Shown: positions 36,029 to 48,700 of the stretch, piece after piece
Position numbering within the stretch: the first letter of the stretch is position 1
Layout of the letters: every line of letters begins with the position of its first letter
Assembly (NCBI RefSeq): GCF_001411555.2
Contig: NC_049912.1
Location: 28,993,514 to 29,057,513, forward strand
DNA length: 64,000 nt
Source: Juglans regia
Taxonomy: Eukaryota; Streptophyta; Magnoliopsida; Fagales; Juglandaceae
Reading direction: 5' to 3'
Position numbers and translations under genes: made by a program
The notes under the pieces: generated by a model
Told to the model about the DNA's origin: nothing
Databases searched by the model: none
Seen by the model: only the letters and a program-made list of their open reading frames with translations

Positions 36029-39000
36029 AGCACTTATGACTGAAAATTGAAGTCGGCTTTGTACGGTTGCGCCCCCAATGATTTTTATCCTTTCATCGAA
36101 TCAATATCGACTTTTAACTAACCCCATAGCTTTTTATCCCGTAGTTTAACTTTTGTTGCCGGTGGTGCGGAAGTATATATTCGCAAAGACAAAAAGGACG
36201 GCAACTTTTCCAATGTTTCTTTTTTAATTTCCATCAGCAACAGCAAGAAATTAATTAGAACGATTCCATTCATTGAACGTAATATTTCCCATGACTCTCA
36301 CAGCCCATGGTTTTTACTTTTTATCAACCATGATATTGGGTTATTAAGATTGTGTTTAAATATTGAGTTGAGCTGAATTAAAATTTTTATAAATAATAAT
36401 GAGTTGAATAATATAAAAAGTTATATAGAATTCATTTAAATTGAATTTAAAATATGTTTAGATATTAAAACGAATTTAATATTTTTTATAAAAAATTAAA
36501 AAATATTGTGAGTCTTATTTATAAAAATATTTTAAATTAAAAAATATTATAAGTCTTAAGTATAAGAAAATTTTGAATTAAAATTAATTTAATAATTCAA
36601 AAATTAGGTATTTAAATATTACACTCAACTTAAAATTATACTTTCTCAATTGAGCAGAGAATTAAGTGTAAAGTGCGAGTATTGAATTGCATTGCAGTAC
36701 GTAGTCCTCGAAATATTGAATAATTTTCCCTTTTGTTTGGTAGGTGAAATAATTAATTGAACTCTTCGTTTGTCTTATAAATAATAATATCAAGTGGGAA
36801 CGAACAGATTATTCCTTTACGATTTTGGGTAGGTTTTTATTTCAATTATTTAAATAAAAATTACTTAATAAATATGACAAACTCAAATAAAAAATAGATA
36901 TATAGGATACTAATATTTATTCATATATATAATATATATATATATTTCCCCCAATTTTGACATAAAATAATGATCCAATGTTATTGCGTATAAAGATTTC
37001 TTTAATAGAAAGAGTCTTATTTCAAAACTTGAATTCACCGACAATCTAAAGACAGTGGTACACTCTTAAAAGATAAAGCGTGTTCATTACATGAAATTTA
37101 GATCATCTAAACATGTTGGTAAAATCATAAAAGTTCGATTAAATGTTGTATATATAATATTGGCTTATGGCTAAGAAAATATTAAAATCTACACCGTTAT
37201 TTTATCATTATCCTACGTTGTTTAATAATCCTAAAATCAATAGATATGAAAAAGATTAATATTAAATACCACAAAATCAATTGCATATTGGATTAAGTAA
37301 CCATCAGCAATTTATTTGGATCAAAGTATAATATGGTTAAATCTTAAATTGATTTTATTTTTAGAGGCTAATGAAGAGTGTTGAAGGTTGGATTGAATAT
37401 ATCCAATGCTAAATACAATCGTTTTTAAAATATGGATTGTTTTTAAAATATGCTGAACCGACCAACAAGCCTTTTTGTAATTATATATTTATTTATTTAT
37501 GTATTTACGACAAGCTGCAGCATTTTTCTCCTATCTGATATTTATTTTTTATTTTTTAATTAAGGTGTTATGATTCATGAATGGGGCTCCATATACAACG
37601 GACTTTATAGGTTTAATTTACTGCAAAATTCCTTATTATATATTTTCGTAAATACGTCCCCTGCAACATTCCCTTGATTAGATTTTGTGCTATCCAACCA
37701 GATTAAAAGCCATGATTGTTGTCAGCTCCATCAACTTGGCTTGCAATCAAGAAAATACACTTGTCAGCAGTCACACAAATGCAAATTTGCATCCGCTGTA
37801 CTATGATCCAAAAAAGAACTCGCATTACAGCGAATTATGATAGTAAGTAGTTCGCAAATGCTAAATATAGGAAACGTTTAATTTACAAAGAAAAATCATA
37901 AAATTAAATTAACAAATTACATGACTTTATATAATATATTAAATTATAAAATTAATTTAATTATAAAATGAATCTAACATATCATATGAAGTAATGTCAA
38001 CACGTGACTTTTCTCGAGTTCAGTTTGGGTGTTGTAGCAAAAATAACAGGATATTTCCAGTTAGCCAAATCGATGTCGTGTAATGTTTGGTTAAGGAAAA
38101 AAATTATGCTGATTGGTCTACCTAATTAGCAAGCTAAGAATTTGAGAGTTTAATACTAAAAAAATAATATTTACAGTAGCGAATTGCATATGTACTGCAC
38201 AATTATTTTAAAAAAAGTAAGTAAATATAGAATTCATATTAAAAAATTAATTAATTTTTCAATAGTAAACCTCATTTTTTTTTTCAAAAGTATTTTATGG
38301 CATTTGTGTACTTTACTATTGTATCTAATATTACTATTGATATTTTTGCATTTTGGAATCATCAGTTGGTTAAATTACTAAATAATAACAATAATAACAA
38401 CAGAGAGAATAACAAACAATAAAATTAGAAAATTAATTTTAATTACGGACCTTGTCTCACAATAATTTTAAATATATTTATAGGGTGTCTAAGTTTCATC
38501 TGTTTGTTTTAAAAAAGATAGATAAATTTGCGATTCATATTATAAATAATTCTATTTTTAATGGTGAGCCTCATTATTTTTAATGAGATTACGCGATACT
38601 TATACATTTGGTATCTATAATTACTCAATAAAAAAAATAGTAGTGCAACATATGCACACAATATTATAAATATGAGTGGTAGTCTCATTCTATCAATTTT
38701 TTGTTTAATTTAAATTTTAAGATTTTTACTATTTTCAACACTTGACCCAAGTAAAATTGCAAATAAAGATTGTACTTAAAAAAAAAAACTTTCGGTTTAA
38801 ATAGGTTAACAGATTATGATGAGATGCGCTTTAGGCTATACTTCTGTTCCTTAAAATTTACAGACAGTTTGTTAGTTCAAAAATGATTTACACATAATAT
38901 TTTTTACAACACTTTATATAATTATGTTTTAAATTAAAGGTATTTTTATAAAATATCTTATAAAAGTAACATAATTTTACAAAAATATCCTTATTTTATA

Positions 39001-39700
39001 ACATTATTATGCAATGTTATATGTATATCATTATTCTTTTTAGCTTAAAATAAATAATATTCATTGCCAGACAACAATGTCGATAATTCAAGATTAAGAT
39101 TTTTTTACTTGGAATCGACGTTGTGAGATTAAATAAACTTAAAAATGGAGATTCCAACATAAAAACACTACACCACATCGGTTTGGCTAACAGTAAAGGG
39201 CAGTGCTAGCTTGCTATCCAGGTTTAATTGCTGGACGTGCCTACAAGCACAAATTTTCCTTTTGTTTTTTATTTTTTATTTTATTTTTACATTTTTTAAC
39301 ATATTTAAATATTTTTAAAAAATAAAAAATATATATATCAATACATTAAAAATTATTTCCTTAATTATTAAATAAAAAAGTTAAAAAAATAAATACATAA
39401 ACAATAAAAATGAGCAGACAAAATAAGACAGCATGTTAACATTTTTCAACGGTAAATATTCTGTTATTTTTGTTACTGCAACACTTTTCTATTTATTTTG
39501 GCCCAAATGCATGTTGGAGGTTTATAAAAGAGAAATGATAGAGTCATTGAAATTTTGTATAGATTTTTTGTATTGAATTTTTTCTATTTTTTTTACAAGT
39601 GTTTTTAATGATCTTATATATATATTTTTTAGATTTTTGTAGGATTTTAAAAATATTTTAAACAAAATTTATACCATTCAATAGAAAAAATTGATAGAAT
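36029..39700. other. Intergenic, very AT-rich, no gene seen
   Basis: No supportable gene. Likely MITE remnants include about 36350-36655 (ends with 'gtgtttaaatattgagttgagc' and 'atttaaatattacactcaactt'), 37880-38000, 38155-38350 and 38500-38640, all from families seen elsewhere in the window. Confidence 0.55.
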
Positions 39701-39709
39701 ATAGATATG

Positions 39710-40120
39710 TGCATAAAAAGCCCTGGGCCGATCCGTCCGCAAGACCCGCTATTGGCCCACCCAACAAAACTCGGGTACATCGGGTCAAGTGGAACAACGG
39801 GTTGGCTAAGGCCTCGTTTGTATTCGTAACTCATCTCAACTCACATCAACTCATCTCATCATTATAATTTTCTTAAATTATCACACAAAATATAATAAAC
39901 AATTTAACTTTTTTAAATTTCAAAATAATTTTTCCAAATTTCTCCACAAAATATAAGAAATAATTCAACTTTTATTCTACTATTCACAAATCATCTCAAC
40001 TCATATCTAAATCTAAACCACTCCTAAGTGTTATATCGATCGAAATCGAATAAACCATTTACAAATGAAAAATGATGTGTGAAAACGGCATGGGGAACAG
40101 CCGCGTAGTTAGTGCCAACG
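39710..40120. mobile_element. Old repeat split by a younger MITE
   Basis: The left part (39715-39809; 'gtgcataaaaagccctgggcc', 'tcgggtacatcgggtc', 'aacgggtt') resembles 7390-7490 in the first repeat block, so both belong to one family. It is interrupted by the MITE at 39810-40024. Confidence 0.5.
39810..40024. mobile_element. Harbinger-like MITE with TAA duplication
   Basis: A 215-bp AT-rich element starting GGCCTCGTTTG; the reverse complement of its end reads GGAGTGGTTTAGATT. It is flanked by TAA on both sides (39807-39809 and 40025-40027). It contains the recurring 'aactcatctcaactca' text of this genome's MITEs. Confidence 0.6.
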
Positions 40121-41400
40121 AGGCATAAATGAAACGGTTTGTTTCTTTCAAAATTGCGTACACACCGTTTTATTACTTTGATTTCCCTCTTCTTCCTTCA
40201 CCCTTCTTCAATTCCCATCCCCATTCTCCCCCTCTCTTCGATTTCCCCAACCCTATCTCCCTAGCAGATTATAGAAACTTCGATTCCCCCATCTCATTTT
40301 TCTTCTCCCTTTCCTTTTTTTTTTTTTTTTGCAACCATAATGATAATTTGACAGTTCATTATATATTTCATTCAACCAAGTTTCAAAGCAATTATTCTGG
40401 ATCTACTTGGCTTTTGGGAGGAGGGGCGGTGAAGGGCTTTTCCATCAGGGAGGAGTTCTTGGGTTTGAGCGAGCGAGTTTTTTTTTACAAACAAGAAGTG
40501 TGGACTCCAATGGTGCGGTGGAGGGGTTCCAGTGCTCCAAATGCAAAAGGTCATTGCTTGTCCGCCCCCTCCCTTTCTCTTTGATTCCATTTGGTTCCCC
40601 CTGTTTCTTTCTCCTTTTCCCTTATATTTCTGAGTAATCTTTCTCCCATTTGATTCCCTCACATGTTTCTCCCCTTTGATTTCGTTATCTCCTTCTCCCT
40701 TTCTCTTCTGATTAGCTCGAGTTAGGTTAGAATTAAATCCATATAGTTTACTTGGGATTTCAACACCACCACCACTGCCACCGCCACCACCTTTCCGTCA
40801 CTTTTAAAACCATCAATCGACTCCTCTTTGATCCTCGAAGCACGGCCTCCTCTCTTCAACTGGTGAGCTTTGGATTTGCAAATTCTATTTTCAAGAAACT
40901 TGTTTTGCTTCATATCACGATTTTCTCAACGATTTAGCTTTATATCTGAACTGACCAAGCAGCAGATCTAAGACACGAAGCCGATCTCAAGCCTGAAGTG
41001 ATTTTCGGCTCATTTGAAAGAGAATCAACAGATCATCATAATATTTCTAGTTCTTCCTTAGCATAATATTTGAAGACTGTCCAGATTCGCACTATTTCTT
41101 CATCTGTAAATTTATCAACGTTGCTTGCCCATATTTCAACAGTTTTCTTCAAAAAAATTCATCTGTATTTTGGTTTCAGCCTAGATCTTCTTCTTGGGGA
41201 TATCAACCACCTCGAGTTGATCTTGCTGCTACCGACAAGGAAACGAAGACACCCACCAACAAGACAATGAAGAAGACGACCTCTGCTCTATGTTCCTCTT
41301 CTATTTCTATTTTGGTTGTCCTTTTTTTATTTTTATTTATTTTTTTTATATAATAACTCGGCTGACGTGACATAATATATTAGACGACTCCCCCTTGATT
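40120..41400. other. Intergenic, CT-rich patches, no gene seen
   Basis: CT-rich leader-like text at 40170-40330 and 40560-40700, a (CCA)n patch near 40765-40790 and short frames without recognisable domains. It could be a decayed gene or a transposon interior; I cannot assign it. Confidence 0.5.
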
Positions 41401-41404
41401 GCAT

Positions 41405-41773
41405 CTACTGACTGTCTCTAGAAGAGTTGTTTACAAATTTATTTTTGAATCGAGTTCTCTCCTCAAACCCTAACCAACAGGTTCGCCGACTTGGCGAGTC
41501 CCTTGCTTCTTTTCCTTCGCAGACATCGCTCTCCAAATCTCTCTTGTCCCAGCCTTCCCTGTCATCCAACTGCCCAACGAGCCTACAGTAAAAACAAGCA
41601 TAGATCAATAAAGTGAAAGTTATGAGACCCAACATTGCGGCCAGCCCTCCGAAGAGATAAGGCACCTGAGAGTGCCATGGAGAGTGCTGTGGCTGTGCGT
41701 GTGACACAGATGGTGTTGGTGACATAAATGAATAAGCTTTTGTTGTTGCGCTCATCCTGGCAATGTTTCTCAT
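41405..41773 (-). CDS. GLUTAMINE DUMPER-like membrane protein
   Basis: Intronless, 122 aa. Residues 31-66 (SPWHSQVPYLFGG, then a single membrane span of about 20-23 residues) are the hallmark of the plant GDU family. These small single-pass proteins of the plasma membrane alter amino-acid export together with LOG2-type ubiquitin ligases. The N-terminus is Ser/Thr/Pro-rich, as usual. The cytosolic tail begins normally (LDDREGWDKRDLES) and has a FEER element where relatives have FEEK. The VIMAG motif that should follow is absent in all three frames. The tail ends RFKNKF...SSRDSQ. A good TATA box lies upstream, so this may be a divergent expressed member or a gene recently broken at its 3' end. 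Start: first ATG at 41773; 41755 is an alternative. Confidence 0.75.
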   Translation of the reverse strand: MRNIARMSATTKAYSFMSPTPSVSHAQPQHSPWHSQVPYLFGGLAAMLGLITFTLLIYACFYCRLVGQLDDREGWDKRDLESDVCEGKEARDSPSRRTCWLGFEERTRFKNKFVNNSSRDSQ

Positions 41774-41905
41774 ATTTGCTTTGTTTCTTTATTCAAATCT
41801 CTTTGTGGAGCCTTTAATTAGGAAGTTTTCGGCGTGATAGGAAAGTGAAGGCTAAAGAAAAAGAAAAATAGGTGAGCTTGAGAAGGAAGAGATAGGTAGG
41901 GCTGG

Positions 41906-41914
41906 TATTTATAA
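41906..41914 (-). promoter_or_regulatory. Candidate TATA box of the GDU-like gene
   Basis: The minus strand reads ttataaata about 135 bp upstream of the ATG at 41773, giving a predicted leader of about 100 nt. The 75-aa frame further upstream (41814-42041) overlaps this promoter and is not a gene. Confidence 0.55.
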
Positions 41915-42462
41915 GGAGAGGCATATCAAGTTCGCCTCTATTGCTTCTCCACGAGGTCCAAATCTCCCTACTCTCAACTCTCACGCACTTAGCCATTTGT
42001 GCTTTCAGCCTTATCGCCCTGGCCCTCAAGCAAGCCATCAAAATTCGTGGTTTTGGAGGATGAACTTGGGAGTAAGAAAGGGATGATAGTGCTGAAGAGT
42101 TGGTTCAGTATCTTTCTTTTTTTAGCTTCTTTCTTGGAAATGTAGTGGTTTGGATCAGATTTTTACTTCTTGTTTGATTTCCAATAAAATGTAAAAGGGG
42201 TAGGAAGCGATTTGTATGAGGGAAATTGTAGATAAGATTTGGAAGTTGAAGCTTTGATCATAATGGGTAAAGGTCCCTCCGCCGATGAAGAAGAAATAAG
42301 GAAGTACTTTTAGTTTTTTTTTTTTTAGATTAGTCGGATCATACTGGTTCGATCCGATTTTGTTTTGAAAGTCCAGTTTGAGTCGGGTTGACATCTTAAA
42401 AGGAGATATTCAGGTCTGGTTGGGCACATACCTAGTATTCTGAGCTTGGATTGCAGGCCTAA

Positions 42463-44857
42463 GAGCATTCTCATTGGATTAGTCAAAGTTAAATGACATT
42501 TTTTTATGAATATAAGAAAAATTTGACTTTTGACTATTCCATTCACCTATATCTCTACATTGGAATATCTATTTTTTCATTATATAACAATAAAGTAATA
42601 TAAGATGAATTTGATTTTTGTTATTCACATCAAATATCCACATTAGATTATAAATTTATTCATTATATAGTAATGAATAATTAATAATTTTAAAAATATT
42701 TAATTTTTTTATTATTAATTTATTTAAGTTTATCATATTTTACTATTCTACCTATTATATATTAATCAATAATTATATTTTTATTAAATTAATATATTAA
42801 TTGTGATAAAATATGCGATAGAAAGAAAGATAGGAAAATAATTAATAAAATATGTATTTGATGTATGTACAATAACTTTTAAATTTAAATTTTTTTTTGT
42901 AAATTACTGTAACTAAATTTTATATATAAATTTAGCTAATCTATTATGAGTTCATTTTACTCACTTATAATTAAATACTCAATAAATTTAACTTTTAACT
43001 GATATAATAAGAGTGCTATTAGAATATGGTGAAGCATCACCCTTTATAAAAAGCAAGGCGCTCTTCCATACCATAAAGAAAACCACCTAAAGCTGCAACC
43101 TGGAGTAGAATCCATCTACCCCTCGAGCTTTTTCTGTCCCATGCACGAAGGGGAAATATCTGTCCTTAAGCGAGTGAGGTCTCATTTAGATATGAATAAA
43201 TATTTACAACCTCTCGACATTCTACATTTTACATTTTATATATATTTTTTAATTTTTATAATTTTTATTATTTTTTTAATTTATCAAATATTTATTATAT
43301 GAATAATGAATAAAAAATTTGAAAAAATTTTAAAAAAAATATTAAAAAATTTAAAAATTTAAAATAATGTGGAGTGTGGAGTGTAGAGTGTGGAGTATGG
43401 TAAAAATTGTGTAACAATTTTTACACAATTTTAAAAATATTAACAGCATTGGCTTTATAAATTATAAGGCGTTATTCAAAATTTGATTAAAAAAATATAT
43501 TTTTCATAATTTCAAAATTTTCATATCCATAACTCTATATTGGATTAACTTTTATTCATTAAAATTATAATATAATATTATTTTTATTTAATTTTTTATA
43601 TTTTATAATTACACTATCTAAAGAAAACGAGTATCCCAGATACATCGACAACTTTTTTGCTGGCTTGGGATTAGATGAGAGCATCAGATCTTTCAACTAA
43701 TAATATTATATTATATTATTATAACAAATAAAAATTACTGTAATTATAACCCTATAGTATTAACCCTATATGAATTTAGTCGGGTTATTATTTAAAGAAC
43801 AATAAATTATATTATTGTACATCGTTTACGCAAGAAAGAAGTTGGTTTTATCTTTTATAATATAATATTACTTTTGATGAAATCATTGTAGCTCAAAGTT
43901 TAAACTCTTGCATTTTGATGAAGCCAATGTAGATGATCTTATCTACATTTTTCCAAATTTTGAATATGCATTAGCTTTTGATGAAATTAAAGTTAAATTC
44001 AATGAGAATTTAGCTATTGAACGATAAAATGTATCACATTGGAATAGCTATATTCTAATATGATAGACACTGTTTAGCTATAGCTATATAGTTATATTAA
44101 CTTCTAAAGTTATTTCAGAATTTGAAAGACATTGTTTATTCATCAAATCTATTTTATATTATTTATTTCTTTGTCCTGATGTCTCCATCAATGTCTTTCT
44201 AGTTTCTATTTTTAATCCATAATTTAATTAGAATATGATTACTAATTAATATATAATATTATGAATAGTAAAATATGATAAAATAAAATAATTTCATAAT
44301 TAAAAAAATTAAAATATTTTCGAAATTGATATATTAATTTGAGTTAGTGATATATTAATTTAATAAGAATATGATTATTAATTAATATATAATATTATGA
44401 ATAGTAAAATATGATAAAATAAAATAAATTAATAATTAAAAAAATTAAAATATTTTTGAAATTGATATATTAATTTGAGTTAGTGATATATTAACTTAAT
44501 AAGAATATGATTATTAATGAATATATAATAGATAGAATAGTAAAATATGTTAAAATAAAATAAAATAATAATTAAAAAATTAAATATTTTTGAAATTATT
44601 AGTTATTCATTACTATATAATAAATAAATGTATAATAAATGTGAAGATTTGATGTGAATAATTAAAATCAAATTCAATGTGAAGATTTGATGTGAATAAT
44701 TAAAATCAAATTCATTTTATAATTATTTTATTATTATATAATGAAAAAATAGCTATTCCAATATGGAGATTAATGTGAATGGAATAGCTAAAAGTCAAAT
44801 TTATCTTATATTCATAAAAAATGTCTTTTAACTTTAACTAATCCAATGATAGTGCTT
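42463..44857. mobile_element. Non-autonomous TIR transposon with ~340-bp TIRs
   Basis: A 2.4-kb element flanked by TAA (42460-42462 and 44858-44860). The left end GAGCATTCTCATTGGATTAG and the reversed right end AAGCACTATCATTGGATTAG open long inverted arms that I can follow for about 340 bp (through 'ttatgaatataag', 'ctattccattcac', 'ttcattatata' and 'atattttactattct'). The right arm is longer because of a 38-bp duplication (44638-44714) and a 136-bp tandem array. The interior has no coding frame. The TAA duplication and 'GAGCA' ends suggest the PIF/Harbinger group, but the arm length is more like a foldback element. Confidence 0.65.
44229..44600. repeat. 136-bp tandem repeat (about 2.7 units)
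   Basis: The phrase 'gaatatgatta' recurs at 44231, 44367 and 44503, exactly 136 bp apart, with the rest of each unit conserved. It lies in the right arm of the long-TIR transposon; the left arm has only one unit. Confidence 0.85.
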
Positions 44858-44860
44858 TAA

Positions 44861-45540
44861 GAAGTGATTTATATCATCTAATCTTTACAATTTTTTAAAA
44901 TTTTCACATAAAATATAATAAATAATTTAATTTTTTTTTAATTTTAAAATAAAAATAATATTTTATTTAATTTTTTTTTCAACTCATCTTATTTTAACTC
45001 ACTATTCAAATGATATCTTAAAAACTTTTACATTCTTGTGCCGATGAATCTCAATCCATAGAAAAAAGTTTATTGCTTGGATTCAGAGTTAATATTAATT
45101 TATATCATCTAATCATTATAATATTTTTAAATTCTTATACAAAATATAATAAATAATTTAATTTTTTTAAATTTTTAAATAATAATAATATTAAAAATTA
45201 ATATTTTATTTATTTTTTAATTTTTATCTCTTATTTTAACTACTGTCAAAACCTTACATCATGGATTGGCCCATTGCCTGGCTCTCTCCCAATGACTATT
45301 TCTCATAGTTGTGGCTAGTATCATTTCGTACCAAGTTAAGAATGTGAGAGAAGAGATCTCGTCTTTTCCCTTTCCATCAACTCCTTCCATGGTGTCCTCT
45401 CCGTTACAGCGAGCCTTCCTGGCTCTACCTTTCTTCTCCTCGAAATAAACAAAACCTCCCATCGAAAACCCTAAAGCTCAAAGAGTCGCTTTTTGTAGTT
45501 AAATCTCAATTACAGTTGTTACAATAATCTTGCTTTATTA
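44861..45540. other. Intergenic; MITE remnants and a small unassigned frame
   Basis: 44870-45240 holds two AT-rich MITE-like repeats with the shared phrase 'tttatatcatctaatc'. On the minus strand a 67-aa frame (45259-45462) follows leader-like text 'ctttagggttttcg'. I recognise no domain in it, so I leave it unassigned; it would be transcribed divergently from the pectate lyase gene. Confidence 0.4.
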
Positions 45541-45550
45541 ATTATATATA
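45539..45550 (+). promoter_or_regulatory. Possible TATA box of the pectate lyase gene
   Basis: The text aattatatatag lies about 160 bp upstream of the ATG. It is a weak call in an AT-rich genome. Confidence 0.35.
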
Positions 45551-45707
45551 GTGGTCACATTGTCCCAAAATTTGCGGCTAGCTAAGGTGTTGCCTTGCTG
45601 CTGTTCATCCAAGAGCAGAGAGGCTCAAAGACAATTTTACAGAAGCTGGAGCAAAATCCGCCAACAAATATCCCAGCAACATTATTGTTGTTCCGTCGGC
45701 TTCAAGG

Positions 45708-48700
45708 ATGCTGCTTCCTACCACCTGCATTCTCCTCATATGTTTCCTCTTAAGCTCTCCGTTCTTCCTCACCAAAGCTACCCTCAATCTCACACTCCCT
45801 CACCAACACCCCGACCCTGAAGCTGTTGTCCAAGCAGTTCAAAGGTAACATATACACCGAGCCAAAAACCCTGCTTTTACTTTCTGGGTTGCCAAGATTT
45901 AGTCGCAATCATAAATATTCTAATCTGAGCTTTCTCCATTATTAAAATCCCTGCCACTTAAAAAAAAAAATCCCATCTTTTTCTCGCTGGGGAGTTTGTT
46001 TCCCCCTATTTCATTCCAAAACAACAAAAAACCCCGATTTGGGGATCCCTCATTTTCTCTCACTTCTTCTGCATTTCCCATCACTTTTCTCCCACAATCT
46101 CACCGTTTCCTCTTTTTTTTTTTCATTTGCAGGAGCGTCAATGCCTCTCTCTCCCGGAGACAAATGCTCTCTCTTCAAGGAAAGGACCAACGTTCCAAAT
46201 GCCTCACCGGCAACCCCATCGACGATTGTTGGCGCTGCGACTCAGACTGGCAAAAAAACCGCCAAAGGCTCGCCGACTGCGCCATCGGATTTGGACATAA
46301 CGCCCTCGGTGGTAAAGGAGGTCAGATCTACATAGTCACTGACTCGTCCGACCGTGACCCGGCTAATCCGGTCCCCGGTACCCTCCGCCACGCTGTGGTC
46401 CAAGAAGAACCTCTCTGGTATGGTTAGTCAAATGTAGTTAATTCACACATTTTCTCCTTGTAGCTTATGAAATACAAGCTAATGTGTGCCTTCCAACAGG
46501 ATTGTATTCACTGCGGACATGACCATAAAGCTGAAACACGAGCTGATCGTCAATAGCTACAAGACCATCGACGGTCGCGGTGCGAACGTCCACATCGTGG
46601 GTAACGGCTGTATCACGCTGCAGTACGTGTCTAACGTCATCATCCACAACATCCACGTTCACCACTGCAAGCCGTCGGGGAACACGAATATACGGTCATC
46701 TCCGACGCACGTCGGGTGGAGGGGGAAATCGGACGGCGACGGTATATCCATATCCGGAGCGCGACTGATCTGGATTGACCACTGCTCCTTGTCCTACTGC
46801 ACGGACGGCTTGATTGACGCCATAATGGGGTCGACGGGAATCACCATCTCCAACAACTATTTCTCGCACCACAACGACGTGATGCTGTTGGGCCACAACG
46901 ATCGCTACGCCTTGGACTCGGGCATGCAGATCACCATAGCGTTCAATCATTTCGGCGAGGCGCTGGTGCAGCGTATGCCTCGTTGCAGACGGGGGTACAT
47001 ACACATCGTTAACAACGATTTCACGCAGTGGGAGATGTACGCCATCGGGGGTAGTGCTAACCCCACCATTAATAGTCAGGGTAATCGGTATAATGCACCG
47101 CCGGACCAAAACGCCAAGGAGGTAATTAATTTTTGTGCTTTTGATCTTTTGGCCTTTTTATTCGGTGCGACCCCACCACCTCGTGAACTTGGCTTATGTC
47201 TGAAACAAGTGTCAGCATGTACTCCTGTTATTCAACTTTCGGCGGCGGTGCGTTCGATTACGCGCAGCTAGTTGTCATTTTAGTTGAGATTGGACTGTGG
47301 GCAACAATTTATACAAAAGATTCGCCTCATTTATGCGGTTCAAGAAAATCTGTATATCTTGCGGATTTGGGGTCCACTTTTTAAATTTGATAGAGGCTTT
47401 AGACTACGAGGCTGTATTTGGTGGTTACAGAGTAATAAATTGTTTAGAGATTAGAGGCCAATGATCTGACACCGATTCAACCCAGAAACAGAGCGAAAGA
47501 AAGCAAAAGCACACCTCAGGCTCGGTGCATGCCAGCCATCCTAGAGCTAGCATACGAAATATTTTCTGACAGGACACATGGACACATTTTGCACACGCCC
47601 TGGGCGCGTAGATCATAATGTGTATGTTTTTTTGACCGTTGGAGCAAGTGATGTATGCTTGAGAATGACAGGTGACGAAGCGCGTGGAAACAGACCAGAG
47701 TGAGTGGACGGGCTGGAACTGGAGGACGGAGGGGGACATAATGGTAAATGGAGCGTTCTTTGTGCCATCAGGGGCAGGCCTCAGCGCCCAGTACGCCATG
47801 GCCTCCAGTGTGGAGCCCAAGGCCGCTGGGCTAATTGACCAGCTCACTATGAACGCTGGTGTTCTTGGTGGGCCCAGGTACACACCACCCATCTTACTAC
47901 TCCTCTTTTTATCTATCTATCTTTCTTTTACTCTACTCGCTCTTGTATCTTCAAAAACAAAAATAACCGAACTACCTGTCAATTTGACTGTCTCATCGAA
48001 GGGCATTTTATGTTCTGAATAATTAATTACTGGATACTACTTGCTTTTTCTTTCCTTCCTTGAAATGAAGTTTGATTTTTGGGTGTGTCCAAAGGTACAG
48101 ATTGTTTTGTTCGGGAATAGTGTCTGTAGACGGTTAACTGTCTTTTTTGTGTCCATGCATAATCCATTTACACTTTTTAATGCTTCCACAACATGTGTTT
48201 TTGCTAAACTCACTTGAGATGCCAATAGAATATACAAGTATGCCAATTGCAAGACTTCCAATCGGTGCACGTGATCATGCTGGCATTGGGAATCTCATTG
48301 CTCTGGCTGCATTCCTTCTTGCTTCCTGCATAGCACAAATACAGAGACCTTTTTTTTTTTTTGGTTTCCTTTTAATATAAGCTTGTCTCAGTGCTAAACT
48401 TGTTTCCTTGAAACAAAATAACCGACCCCAGCCCTTGAGAAGATTGTTTTACTTGTGGATATAGACCTTCAGCTGTTCAGCATATAGTCTATGCAATGCT
48501 ACCATACGGTATCAGAGCCAAAAGGCTTATTTCTTAAACCCGCACTTACATGTATAGGAGATTGCACTCTAAGGGCTTTTTTTTTGTTTTTAAAGATGAG
48601 TTGAGATGGGTTGAGATTAAAGTTAATACAATATTGATAAAATATATTTTTTAATATTATTTTTGTTTTAATATTAAAAAAATTATTTTATTTAGTATAT

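Noticed and set aside
45259..45462. 67-aa minus-strand frame after leader-like text
   Set aside because: No domain, no splice partner and a short length; kept only as a note in the intergenic entry.
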